Source: Hungatella sp. UBA4396 (GTDB lineage Bacteria; Bacillota; Clostridia; Lachnospirales; Lachnospiraceae). From it: a DNA stretch of 64,000 bases. Every line of letters begins with the position of its first letter. The stretch's first letter is position 1. Location of the stretch: contig DGRE01000031.1 of the NCBI GenBank assembly GCA_002389905.1, positions 1-64,000 on the forward strand. The letters are read 5' to 3'. Below, in pieces: positions 8,069 through 16,567 of the stretch. Made by a program: the position numbers and the translations under genes. The notes under the pieces are model-generated. The model did no database searches. It was given only the letters and a program-made list of their open reading frames with translations, and had not been told where the DNA came from.

Positions 8069-9171
8069 TATGCATTTTCTCCCTTCTGTGTTTTGTTTTT
8101 TTTCTTCCGTCCCGTGGTAATCCGGCGGATTAAGCGTCCCAGGCCTTCCCAGGAAAATTCGTTGCTGCCCATGATTCCCCTGCGGTAGAAGAGCACTACT
8201 GCCATCAGCAGCACGGAGAAGATGACCATACGGAATCCTGAACGGAATAAGGGAACTTCAAAGCCTCCGATGGAAAGGGGATTGTCAAAGAAGCGGAGCC
8301 ATTCTCTTCCGGCCGTAACCAGGAAGGAGCCCACGATGCTTCCCGTAATGCTTCCGATTCCTCCAAGGACCACGATCAGCAGGATGTCGTAGGTCAGGTT
8401 GATGGAAAAGGTTTTGGAGTCAATGGAGCGCATGAACATAGCCAAAAGACCGCCGCCCACACCGGTGAAGAAAGAGGAGATGACAAAGGCCAGTTCCTTA
8501 TACCGGAACAAGTTCAGTCCCATGGCCTGTGCCGCAATCTCATCTTCCCGGAGGGCTTTAAAGGCTCTTCCGTAAGAAGAATTGACGATCAGTACCATGA
8601 GGAGGATACAAAGGGCGCAGAGGCCAAAGGCCGCATATAAATTAGGAAAGCCCGGAATGTTCTTGACACCGTAGGAGCCGTTGGTAATCCTGTTTAACTG
8701 GGGAGCCGCAATGACCGCCCGGATGATCTCAGAAAAGCCCAGAGTGGCAATGGCCAGATAATCGCTCTTTAAACGGAGCACCGGAATTCCGATTAAGGCG
8801 GCGATTCCTGCAGAAAGCACTCCTGCAATAATAAGAGCCAGCCAGAAAGGACAGTGCAGGTTTGCGATAACCGGGGAAATTCCATCCACATAGTAAACGC
8901 TGGCCCGGCTTTCAACGGGAATGGTAAGAATGGATACGGTATAGGCTCCGATTGCCATAAAGCCCGCCTGACCCAGGGAGAATAATCCTGTAAAGCCGGT
9001 CAGCAAGTTCATGGAAACAGCCACCACTGCGTAAATGGCGCTTCGCTGCAAAATGGAAATCTGATAGCTGTAGGCCCCGCTGTTTGCCTGTAAGAATCCC
9101 AGGATGCCAATGATGACCAGCAGGGAGATCAGAGTGTATAGTTTGTTTTTGGAAACTGCTTTTTTCTTCAT
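8068..9171 (-). CDS. livM: branched-chain amino acid ABC transporter permease LivM
   Basis: This is one of the two membrane-spanning subunits. The 367-residue sequence has about eight to ten hydrophobic helices and LivM hallmarks: LLTGFTGLFSLGQAGFMAIGAY near residues 57-78, the RLKSDYLAIATLGFSEIIR coupling segment and VVLGGIGSITGSIVGS near residue 267. The C-terminal tail is strongly basic and predicted cytoplasmic. The ATG lies behind GGTACTCCCT, a weak ribosome site, ten bases after livH, so coupling to livH is likely. Confidence 0.93.
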   Translation of the reverse strand: MKKKAVSKNKLYTLISLLVIIGILGFLQANSGAYSYQISILQRSAIYAVVAVSMNLLTGFTGLFSLGQAGFMAIGAYTVSILTIPVESRASVYYVDGISPVIANLHCPFWLALIIAGVLSAGIAALIGIPVLRLKSDYLAIATLGFSEIIRAVIAAPQLNRITNGSYGVKNIPGFPNLYAAFGLCALCILLMVLIVNSSYGRAFKALREDEIAAQAMGLNLFRYKELAFVISSFFTGVGGGLLAMFMRSIDSKTFSINLTYDILLIVVLGGIGSITGSIVGSFLVTAGREWLRFFDNPLSIGGFEVPLFRSGFRMVIFSVLLMAVVLFYRRGIMGSNEFSWEGLGRLIRRITTGRKKKNKTQKGENA

Positions 9172-9181
9172 AGGGAGTACC

Positions 9182-10063
9182 TCACACTTTATCAGTTGTC
9201 TTCTCGCCGAACAGTCCCGTAGGCTTGATCAGAAGAATGACGATTAGCAGAACAAAGGTAAACGCATCGCTGAAGGTGGAATATCCCATGGCAACCAGAG
9301 CGGTTTCCCCAAGGCCCAGGATAAAGCCGCCCAGCACAGCGCCGGGAATGCTGCCGATTCCGCCGAATACGGCCGCCACAAAGCATTTTAAGCCGGGCAG
9401 GGAGCCGGAGAAGGGGAACACGGTCATACGGTCCGTAAAGTAGAGCACAGAGCCGATGGCAGCCAGAAGAGAGCCTACGGCAAAGGTAAAGGTGATGATA
9501 TGGTTGATTTTAATTCCCATGAGGGAAGCAGTATCGTAGTCCCTGGAAACAGCCCGCATTGCCATACCGATCTTTGTCTTATTAATCAGGATCATGAGCC
9601 CGTAAACAATGATGAGAGTCAGAACCGGAGTCAAAAAGGTGACAAAGGAGGCGGAAAGGCCGCCAAGCTGATAGATCTTCTTTAAAAACGGAATTTCCGG
9701 ATATCCCTTTGGCAGAGCGGTAAAGAGATATGTAGCCAGGTTCTGTAACAGGTAAGAAACGCCGATTGCAGAAATCATGACGGACATTCTGGGAGCAGAG
9801 CGCAGAGGGCGGTAAGCGGCCCGTTCAATGGACACGCCCAGTAAAACTGTGACCAGCAGTGCGATGGGAACGGCAATAAACCATGGGAAAACTGCCATTG
9901 CAAAAATCATGAAATAACCGGCCATCATAAAAATTTCGCCGTGGGCGAAGTTGATGAGCCGCAGGATGCCGTAAACCAGAGTATAACCAATAGCAATCAG
10001 GGCGTAGGCGCCGCCTAAGGAAATGCCGGTCAGACACTGCTGTAAAAAGGTTGTAAGACTCAT
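9182..10063 (-). CDS. livH: branched-chain amino acid ABC transporter permease LivH
   Basis: This is the partner permease of LivM. The 293-residue protein has LivH features: GISLGGAYALIAIGYTLVYG near residues 13-32, RLINFAHGEIFMMAGYF, the coupling segment MRAVSRDYDTASLMGI and AAVFGGIGSIPGAVLGG. It has about eight hydrophobic segments. A strong AGGAGG site precedes the ATG. It follows livK across a 205-bp gap that contains several stem-loops. Those may reduce transcription into the membrane genes relative to the binding protein. Confidence 0.93.
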   Translation of the reverse strand: MSLTTFLQQCLTGISLGGAYALIAIGYTLVYGILRLINFAHGEIFMMAGYFMIFAMAVFPWFIAVPIALLVTVLLGVSIERAAYRPLRSAPRMSVMISAIGVSYLLQNLATYLFTALPKGYPEIPFLKKIYQLGGLSASFVTFLTPVLTLIIVYGLMILINKTKIGMAMRAVSRDYDTASLMGIKINHIITFTFAVGSLLAAIGSVLYFTDRMTVFPFSGSLPGLKCFVAAVFGGIGSIPGAVLGGFILGLGETALVAMGYSTFSDAFTFVLLIVILLIKPTGLFGEKTTDKV

Positions 10064-10118
10064 GTGGCAAGATGCCTCCTATCTGTGGAATGTGTATTGC
10101 AGTTCAGCCGTGAAGAAA

Positions 10119-10173
10119 CATTTATGTAATCTGTGCTTAACTGTCAGGCTTTTATGCACAAATTACATAAATG
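10119..10173 (-). other. long stem-loop between livK and livH
   Basis: Arms at 10119-10136 and 10156-10173 pair at 17 of 18 positions around a 19-base loop. No T run follows on the minus strand. In a livK-livHMGF transcript it would lie immediately before livH, where it could stabilise the upstream livK message or limit read-through. That role is inference from position. Confidence 0.75.
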
Positions 10174-10183
10174 CTTCTGTAGG

Positions 10184-10255
10184 CCAAAACGCCCCAAAAG
10201 GGGCGGATGGCTTGGCTGAAATGGAACGAGTGGGGAAGGAAATTCGTCCCCACTC
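10184..10255 (-). terminator. partial terminator(s) downstream of livK
   Basis: On the minus strand, CGCCCC-TTTT-GGGGCG (10190-10205) is followed by TTTT, a short intrinsic terminator. Just upstream in transcription, a second stem (10228-10236 with 10247-10255, GAGTGGGGA/TCCCCACTC) lacks a T run. Since livH has no clear promoter of its own, I read these as attenuating elements within one operon. Confidence 0.6.
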
Positions 10256-10268
10256 ATTTATAATGCCT

Positions 10269-11447
10269 TTATTCTACGGAAGTAGTTGTCAGGAACTTAA
10301 ACTGTCCGTTTTCAATAGTTTTGATAAATGCCATATCTTTCTTTGCATCACCGACTTCATCAAAGGCGATGGTTCCGGTTACACCGTCAATGGATACGCC
10401 CTTTAAAGCTTCCTGGATTTTAGCACCGTCTGTGGAGCCTGCTGTCTCGATAGCCTTTAATGCACAAAGGTAAGCGTCATAACCGAGAGCAGATACTGCC
10501 GGAATGATCTCTTCCTGTTTGTTATCCTTTAAATAGGTTTTAAAGCCGGAGATAAAGGAAGCTGCTTCGTCATTGGCCGGTTCTGCTTCATCAAAGAAGG
10601 TGGAGAGCACAACGCCCTCTGCGGAAGCGCCTGCATTTTCAATGATGGTGGAGTTTTCCCATGTATCACCTGCAGCGATGGTAGCGGTAATTCCAAGCTC
10701 ACGGGCCTGCTTGATAATAAGAGGAGCCGTGGTAATGGAGGAAGGAGCGAAGATTACGTCAGGTTCCTGGGCCTTGATGTTGGTCAGGATAGCCTTGAAA
10801 TCTGTCTGGTTGGTCTGGAACTGCTCTTCGCTTACAATGGTGCCTCCAAGACTCTCAAAAGAGGACTTAAAGAAGGAACCGAGGCCTGAGGAGTAGTCAT
10901 CTCCAAGCTGAGTGATAACGGCTGCTTTTTTTGCACCTTCGTTGGTTGCGTAGTTTGCCATAACAGTGCCCTGGAATGGGTCAATGTAGCAAACCCGGAA
11001 ATAGAAGTCATTTCCCTGGGTTACCTGAGGATTGGTACAGGAAGCACCGATTGCAGGAATCTTGGCATCTGCAAAGATCTGGCCTGCTGCAATGGAAACT
11101 CCGGAGCCGTAGCTTCCTATTACAACGGAAACTTTTTCGCTTACAAGCTTCTGTGCTGCATTGACAGCCTCTGTTTTGTCGGATTTGTTATCCACTTCCA
11201 CTAATTCTACTTTGTACTCTTCTCCGCCAATGTTAACAGTAGGGTACTTTTCTTTTGCATAACGGACGCCTAAAACCTCCTGGAAGCCGCCGCCGCCGTT
11301 TTCTCCTGTGGTGGGCTCGAATACGCCGATCTTAACCACCTTGGCACCGCCTGCAGAGCCTGAAGAAGAACCGCCGCCGCAGCCTGCTAAAAGGCTGACG
11401 CTCATGCATGAAACGAGAGTGAGTGCAAGTAATTTTTTCAACTTCAT
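10269..11447 (-). CDS. livK: branched-chain amino acid ABC transporter substrate-binding lipoprotein
   Basis: This is the extracellular binding protein that captures the amino acid and delivers it to LivHM. The 392-residue precursor has a lipoprotein signal peptide with lipobox LLAGC, Cys near residue 23, followed by a Gly/Ser-rich tether. The mature part is a type-I periplasmic-binding fold with KIGVFEPTTGENGGGG, VSVVIGSYGSGVSIAAGQIF and VTQGNDFYFRVCYIDPFQG. AGGAGG precedes the ATG. It is first in the operon behind a good promoter. Ligand specificity within the Leu/Ile/Val/amide group cannot be read from sequence. Confidence 0.93.
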   Translation of the reverse strand: MKLKKLLALTLVSCMSVSLLAGCGGGSSSGSAGGAKVVKIGVFEPTTGENGGGGFQEVLGVRYAKEKYPTVNIGGEEYKVELVEVDNKSDKTEAVNAAQKLVSEKVSVVIGSYGSGVSIAAGQIFADAKIPAIGASCTNPQVTQGNDFYFRVCYIDPFQGTVMANYATNEGAKKAAVITQLGDDYSSGLGSFFKSSFESLGGTIVSEEQFQTNQTDFKAILTNIKAQEPDVIFAPSSITTAPLIIKQARELGITATIAAGDTWENSTIIENAGASAEGVVLSTFFDEAEPANDEAASFISGFKTYLKDNKQEEIIPAVSALGYDAYLCALKAIETAGSTDGAKIQEALKGVSIDGVTGTIAFDEVGDAKKDMAFIKTIENGQFKFLTTTSVE

Positions 11448-11519
11448 ATTTTCATATCCTCCTTTTTGTGTATTCCCTGTAAAAACAATTGTCTTTCATA
11501 AGGGTACACGTTGCCTTAT

Positions 11520-11547
11520 ATTATATCAGAAGATTCAAAAAGTGCAA
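11520..11547 (-). promoter_or_regulatory. candidate promoter for the liv operon
   Basis: On the minus strand, TTGCAC (11547-11542), a 16-base spacer and TATAAT (11525-11520) lie about 75 bases before the livK start. The -35 overlaps the last codons of pyrG. Confidence 0.7.
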
Positions 11548-13145
11548 GAAAAATTTTTGGCAGCGCGTATAAAATCCCGAAACAATGGATGAGGCCGGTT
11601 GGGCCTTGATTTGAACTCCGGATGAGCCTGGGTGGCCACAAACCAGGGATGGGAGGGAAGCTCTGCCATTTCCACGATTCTTCCGTCAGGAGAGATGCCT
11701 GAAAGCTTCATTCCGGCCTTTGTAAGAGCCTCCCTGTAATCGTTGTTTACCTCATAACGGTGCCTGTGGCGTTCATGAATCAGTTCTTCCCCGTATACCT
11801 CATAAGCGGTTGAGGATTTGTCAAGGACACAGGGGTAGGAGCCAAGGCGCAGGGTGCCACCAAGGTCTTCCACGCCGTTCTGGTCAGGCATTAAATGGAT
11901 GACAGGATAGGGAGTGTCCGGATCAAGCTCTGCCGTATGGGCTCCCGTAAGCCCTGCTGCATGGCGGGCAAATTCCACAATAGCCATCTGCATACCAAGA
12001 CACAGGCCCAGAAACGGAACCTTGTTTTCCCTGGCATAGCGGATTGCGGAGATTTTCCCCTCAATTCCCCGGCTTCCAAAGCCGCCCGGAACCAGGATTC
12101 CATGGACATCCCGGAAGAAATCGGCTGCATTCTCATCGGTCACAAGCTCAGAGTCCACCCACTTGATGCGGACACTGGCCCTGTTGTAGGTGGCACCGTG
12201 TTTTAAGGATTCCACTACAGAAATATATGCGTCGTGTAGCTGGATATATTTCCCTACAAGGGCAACAGTTACCTCTTTTTCCGGATGCTTCCAGTTTTCA
12301 ATCATGGCGGACCACTCGGTAAGGTCTGGCTCCGGGCAGGAAAGATGCAGGCTTTCACAGGCCACCTGAGCTAAATGCTCTTCTTCCATAGCAAGAGGAA
12401 GCTCATACAACACCTCCACATCCAGATTTTGAAGTACATGGGTTTTTGGAACATTACAGAATTGTGCGATTTTGCTTCGGATGCCGTCATCAAGGGGCTG
12501 CTCGGAACGGCATACAATGATGTCTGGCTGGATTCCCATGCCTTGTAAATCCTTTACACTGGCCTGGGTGGGCTTTGTTTTCAATTCGCCGGAAACTTTT
12601 AGATATGGAACCAGGGTCACATGGATGAGAATGACATTCTCGTGGCCCGCTTCGTGTTGGAATTGCCGGATTGCCTCTAAGAAGGGCTGGCTTTCGATGT
12701 CGCCTACTGTTCCTCCCACCTCGATGATGGCGATTTCTGTTTCAGAGGAGTCAGTGCTTTGGTGAAAACGGCTTTTGATTTCGTCGGTAATATGAGGGAT
12801 AACCTGTACGGTGCCTCCCCCGAAATCTCCCCGCCGCTCCCTGGTCAGTACGGTCCAGTAGACCTTACCGGTGGTGACATTGGAATTCTGAGTCAGATTT
12901 TCGTCGATAAAGCGTTCATAATGTCCCAGGTCAAGGTCTGTTTCCGCCCCGTCCTCAGTGACGAAAACCTCTCCGTGCTGGACCGGATTCATGGTGCCCG
13001 GGTCTATGTTGATGTAAGGGTCGAATTTCTGCATGGTGACTTTGTAGCCTCTGGCCTTTAGCAGTCGGCCAAGAGATGCTGCTGTGATGCCTTTGCCAAG
13101 TCCGGATACAACTCCTCCGGTGACAAATACATATTTTACTGCCAT
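11535..13145 (-). CDS. pyrG: CTP synthase (glutamine-hydrolysing)
   Basis: PyrG makes CTP from UTP, ATP and glutamine. The 536-residue protein has the N-terminal synthetase domain starting MAVKYVFVTGGVVSGLGKGI, with the P-loop-like segment and the conserved FDPYINIDPGTMNP. The C-terminal class-I glutamine amidotransferase domain has PGGFGSRG and the nucleophile Cys in LGLCLGMQ, with a late HPEFKSRP motif. I start at 13145, where ACCTCC (complement GGAGGT) precedes the ATG; an in-frame ATG at 13223 would add 26 residues with no homology. A TATAAT-like -10 lies at 13259-13254, but I see no good -35 and no GGGC start of the kind used for CTP attenuation in Bacillus. Confidence 0.96.
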   Translation of the reverse strand: MAVKYVFVTGGVVSGLGKGITAASLGRLLKARGYKVTMQKFDPYINIDPGTMNPVQHGEVFVTEDGAETDLDLGHYERFIDENLTQNSNVTTGKVYWTVLTRERRGDFGGGTVQVIPHITDEIKSRFHQSTDSSETEIAIIEVGGTVGDIESQPFLEAIRQFQHEAGHENVILIHVTLVPYLKVSGELKTKPTQASVKDLQGMGIQPDIIVCRSEQPLDDGIRSKIAQFCNVPKTHVLQNLDVEVLYELPLAMEEEHLAQVACESLHLSCPEPDLTEWSAMIENWKHPEKEVTVALVGKYIQLHDAYISVVESLKHGATYNRASVRIKWVDSELVTDENAADFFRDVHGILVPGGFGSRGIEGKISAIRYARENKVPFLGLCLGMQMAIVEFARHAAGLTGAHTAELDPDTPYPVIHLMPDQNGVEDLGGTLRLGSYPCVLDKSSTAYEVYGEELIHERHRHRYEVNNDYREALTKAGMKLSGISPDGRIVEMAELPSHPWFVATQAHPEFKSRPNRPHPLFRDFIRAAKNFSCTF

Positions 13146-13515
13146 AGTGGTGTGACCTCCTTTTGTAATGGTGTGGTTGCAGGGATATTTTTTAAAAAAG
13201 AGATTATATATCCTTTTTGCCAAAAAATCCAGAGGGTTAGGAAAAAACCTAAGATTATAAAGTGAAAAAAATTTTTATGATGAGAATAAGCAGAAAAAGG
13301 AGAAAACAGCTCCTGAAAAGGGAGTTTAAAATATAGCCATAAATTGGAAGCCCGGTCATGGAATTTCTGGTAATAATTAAAATAGTATGGACTGATGTGG
13401 TCATAATATACAAGAATCAATATTTAAATCAGTAAAAAAGTACTGTTTACATAAAATAGAAAGATTGTTATAATTATAACAATTATTATAAACAAACATC
13501 AAAGGAGAGCAGAAC
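13146..13515. other. AT-rich divergent region between pyrG and the SDR gene
   Basis: About 370 bases without a gene. The left half is the pyrG leader, with a small hairpin TTAGG-A6-CCTAA at 13237-13252. The right half holds the SDR promoter and the Rex-like palindrome described separately. Nothing else is recognisable. Confidence 0.7.
13446..13483 (+). promoter_or_regulatory. SDR promoter overlapped by a Rex-like operator
   Basis: TTTACA (13446-13451), a 17-base spacer and TATAAT (13469-13474) form a good promoter. A perfect 20-bp palindrome at 13464-13483 covers the -10. Its core, TTGTTA-TAATTA-TAACAA (13465-13482), fits the TTGTTA-N6-TAACAA form of the Rex redox-repressor operator. Confidence 0.75.
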
Positions 13516-14283
13516 ATGAGTAAATTATTTGATTTAACCGGAAAAGTTGCAATTGTTACAGGTGCTTCCTCAGGACTGGGAAGGCAGTTTGCATTGGCCC
13601 TGGCAAAAGAAGGCGCAAAGGTGGCCATCGTGGCAAGGCGTGTGGAAAAGCTGGAAGGTGTTAAAAATGAAGTGGAAGCTCTTGGCGCAGAATGCTATGT
13701 CCATAAATGTGATGTCATGAAATCAGAAGAAATTAAACAGACCGTAGAGGATGTGAAAAACCACTTCGGAAGAATTGATATCCTTGTAAATAATGCAGGC
13801 TTAGGCTGGGCTGATGCCGCAGAAAATACATCTGATGAGCTGTGGACAACGATGATGGATACCAATATCAACGGCGTATTTTATTTTGCAAGAGAAGCAG
13901 GACGGGTCATGAAGGAGCAGGAGTACGGCAGGATCATTAACATCGGCTCCATCCATTCCACCGTTGCCATGCCGGGCCTGCCCATATCCGCTTATGCCAC
14001 CACAAAGGGAGCCCTTCTCATGATGACAAAGGCTCTTGCCAATGAATGGGCAAAATACAACATTACGGTAAATGCCATCGGCCCGGCGTACTTCCCAAGC
14101 GAGATGACAGACAACCTCTTGGAAAGCGGTGCCATCAGCCATGTCATTGAAAACACATGCCCTATGAAAAGACCGGGACGTGAGGGAGAGTTGGATGGAG
14201 CTTTGATTTACTTCGCTTCCGATGCTTCTTCTTATACCACAGGCCAGCTTCTTCAGGTTGACGGAGGCTGGACGACTGTTTAA
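13516..14283 (+). CDS. short-chain dehydrogenase/reductase (SDR family)
   Basis: This is an NAD(P)-dependent oxidoreductase of the classical SDR type. The 255-residue protein has TGASSGLG near residue 16 for cofactor binding, NNAG near 92, the catalytic Ser in NIGSIHS near 142, the YATTK active-site pair near 158-162 and the C-terminal GQLLQVDGGW. It resembles gluconate 5-dehydrogenase and 3-oxoacyl-ACP reductase relatives; the substrate cannot be decided. It is a single-gene unit: its own promoter carries a Rex-like operator, and a terminator follows. Rex control would suggest a role in NADH disposal, which is inference. Confidence 0.85.
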   Translation: MSKLFDLTGKVAIVTGASSGLGRQFALALAKEGAKVAIVARRVEKLEGVKNEVEALGAECYVHKCDVMKSEEIKQTVEDVKNHFGRIDILVNNAGLGWADAAENTSDELWTTMMDTNINGVFYFAREAGRVMKEQEYGRIINIGSIHSTVAMPGLPISAYATTKGALLMMTKALANEWAKYNITVNAIGPAYFPSEMTDNLLESGAISHVIENTCPMKRPGREGELDGALIYFASDASSYTTGQLLQVDGGWTTV

Positions 14284-14303
14284 TAAAAGAATGTAAAATA
14301 AAT

Positions 14304-14350
14304 GGGGGCTGTCGTAGTGAAAAATTCATTTTGCGGCAGCCCTTTTTTAC
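14304..14350 (+). terminator. terminator after the SDR gene
   Basis: GGGGCTGTCG pairs with the CGGCAGCCC side (one G-U pair) around an A/T-rich loop and is followed by TTTTTT at 14343-14348. Confidence 0.85.
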
Positions 14351-14396
14351 TCTGAAAATCCTGTCTGGTGTTTATAAGGATTTAATAATTCTTTTC

Positions 14397-14425
14397 TTGA
14401 TTTATGGGGAGACTGACTCTATAAT
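14397..14425 (+). promoter_or_regulatory. candidate ftsH promoter
   Basis: TTGATT (14397-14402), a 17-base spacer and a perfect TATAAT (14420-14425) lie about 50 bases before the ftsH start. Confidence 0.8.
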
Positions 14426-14476
14426 GGTAGAGATACAGAATGGGTAGAACATATCCGGATTGGAGAATTCACACAG

Positions 14477-16462
14477 ATGGATAACAAGAATCAAAAAAAT
14501 AATAAAATGCCGAAAAATGCTCAGGCAATTGCTGTTTGGGTTGCTGCATTTCTCGTTGTAGCCATGGTGCTGTCTTACCTGCATGATATGGTGGTCACAA
14601 GACAGAATGAGGAATTGAGCTATGACACTTTTATGAATATGACAGACAACGGGCAGATAGAGTCAGTAGAAGTGGGCGATACAAAGATCACCATTAAGCC
14701 AAAGGCTACCTGGGAGGAATATAAGCCCAGAGTTACCTATTATACCGTCAAGATGGAGAATGATTTAGATCTGGCAAAACGCTTATGGAAAGCAGATGTA
14801 AATACAAAGCGGGTTCGCCGGGAAAGCAATTTCCTGATTCAGACGGCAATCAGCTACGTGTTTTTATTCGTAGCCATGGGATTTCTCTTAAACTTCATCA
14901 TGCGCCGTATGGGCGGAGGCGGAGGCTTCATGGGCGTGGGCAAGAGCAACGCCAAGGTCTATGTACAAAAGGAAACCGGAGTTGCATTTAAAGATGTGGC
15001 CGGAGAGGATGAGGCAAAAGAATCCTTGACGGAAATCGTGGATTTCCTCCACAATCCGGGAAAATATACGAAGATCGGTGCCAAGCTTCCCAAGGGAGCC
15101 CTGCTTGTGGGACCTCCCGGAACAGGAAAAACCCTTCTTGCCAAGGCCGTTGCAGGAGAGGCTCACGTGCCCTTTTATTCCCTGTCCGGTTCTGACTTTG
15201 TGGAAATGTTTGTAGGTGTGGGAGCATCCCGTGTCCGGGATTTGTTTAAGCAGGCTCAGGAGTCCGCACCCTGCATTATCTTTATCGACGAGGTGGATGC
15301 CATCGGAAAAAGCCGTGATTCCAGGTTCGGCGGAGGAAATGATGAAAGGGAGCAGACCTTAAACCAGCTTCTTTCTGAAATGGATGGATTCGACTCCTCT
15401 AAGGGCCTTTTAATTCTGGCAGCCACCAACCGCCCGGAAATCCTGGACCCGGCTCTTCTTCGTCCAGGCCGTTTTGACCGGAGAATTATTGTGGATAAAC
15501 CGGATTTAAAGGGGCGTGTGGATATTTTAAAGGTACATGCAAAGGAGGTTCTTTTGGATGAAACCGTTGATTTAGATGCCATCGCCCTTGCCACATCAGG
15601 AGCTGTTGGTTCTGATCTGGCTAATATGATTAACGAAGCAGCTATTCTGGCTGTCAAGCATGGCCGTCAGGCAGTATCTCAAAAAGATTTGTTTGAGGCT
15701 GTGGAAGTTGTTTTAGTGGGCAAGGAGAAAAAGGACCGGGTTCTCAATAAAGAAGAACGCCGCATCGTTTCCTACCACGAGGTAGGCCATGCCTTAGTCA
15801 GCGCCCTTCAAAAGGATTCCGAGCCGGTGCAGAAGATCACCATTGTGCCAAGAACCATGGGAGCCTTGGGCTATGTTATGCATGTGCCTGAGGAAGAAAA
15901 GTTCTTAAATTCCAAAAAAGAGCTTCATGCCATGCTGGTAGGCTACTTAGCCGGACGTGCGGCAGAAGAGATTGTATTTGACAGCGTGACTACCGGCGCT
16001 TCCAATGATATTGAGCAGGCCACCAAAGTAGCCCGCGCCATGATCACCCAGTACGGCATGTCAGAGAAATTCGGCCTGATGGGTCTGGCTGCCAGAGAAG
16101 ACCAGTACTTAAGCGGAAAGGCTGTCATGAACTGCGGAGAAGCCACTGCTGCCCAGGTGGATGAGGAAGTAATGAGAATGCTGAAGGAGGCTTACGAAGA
16201 AGCCAAGAGTCTTCTCATCGAAAACCGGGATGTAATGGATAAGATCGCAAAATTCCTCATTGAGAGAGAAACCATTACAGGCAAGGAATTCATGAAAATT
16301 TTCCGGGAGGCAAAGGGAATTCCGGAGCCTGAGGAAAAAGAGAAGGATTCTGAGTCTGACGGGAAAACAAAGGATGACGGCCTTTCTGACTGGACCATAG
16401 AGGAAAAGGCAGAACAGACTCCGGAAGCACCGTCACCGGAGGCCGGAGCCGGAGAGAATTAA
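14477..16462 (+). CDS. ftsH: ATP-dependent zinc metalloprotease FtsH
   Basis: FtsH is a membrane-anchored AAA+ protease that degrades misfolded membrane proteins and selected regulators. The 661-residue protein has two transmembrane segments (about residues 15-36 and 115-140) flanking a short extracytoplasmic domain. The AAA domain has Walker A GPPGTGKT at 212-219, the pore loop FVEMFVGVGASRVR and Walker B IIFIDEVDAIG. The protease motif is HEVGH at 434-438; the usual sequence is HEAGH, and the two His and the Glu needed for zinc and catalysis are all present. The last 50 residues are an acidic low-complexity tail. It is preceded by its own promoter and followed by a hairpin. Confidence 0.96.
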   Translation: MDNKNQKNNKMPKNAQAIAVWVAAFLVVAMVLSYLHDMVVTRQNEELSYDTFMNMTDNGQIESVEVGDTKITIKPKATWEEYKPRVTYYTVKMENDLDLAKRLWKADVNTKRVRRESNFLIQTAISYVFLFVAMGFLLNFIMRRMGGGGGFMGVGKSNAKVYVQKETGVAFKDVAGEDEAKESLTEIVDFLHNPGKYTKIGAKLPKGALLVGPPGTGKTLLAKAVAGEAHVPFYSLSGSDFVEMFVGVGASRVRDLFKQAQESAPCIIFIDEVDAIGKSRDSRFGGGNDEREQTLNQLLSEMDGFDSSKGLLILAATNRPEILDPALLRPGRFDRRIIVDKPDLKGRVDILKVHAKEVLLDETVDLDAIALATSGAVGSDLANMINEAAILAVKHGRQAVSQKDLFEAVEVVLVGKEKKDRVLNKEERRIVSYHEVGHALVSALQKDSEPVQKITIVPRTMGALGYVMHVPEEEKFLNSKKELHAMLVGYLAGRAAEEIVFDSVTTGASNDIEQATKVARAMITQYGMSEKFGLMGLAAREDQYLSGKAVMNCGEATAAQVDEEVMRMLKEAYEEAKSLLIENRDVMDKIAKFLIERETITGKEFMKIFREAKGIPEPEEKEKDSESDGKTKDDGLSDWTIEEKAEQTPEAPSPEAGAGEN

Positions 16463-16474
16463 AAGGACTTATAA

Positions 16475-16511
16475 CCGCCGCTGCATGGTGACTCATGCGG
16501 CGGCTTTCTTT
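16475..16511 (+). terminator. terminator after ftsH
   Basis: A GC-rich stem built from CCGCCG and CGGCGG with CATG/CATG at the loop side (16475-16503) is followed by a T-rich stretch with one C. Confidence 0.75.
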
Positions 16512-16567
16512 CCGAAGTCAATCCGATTTCCCGAAGGCGCAAAAAAACAGGAGATAAGGTTGGACAA

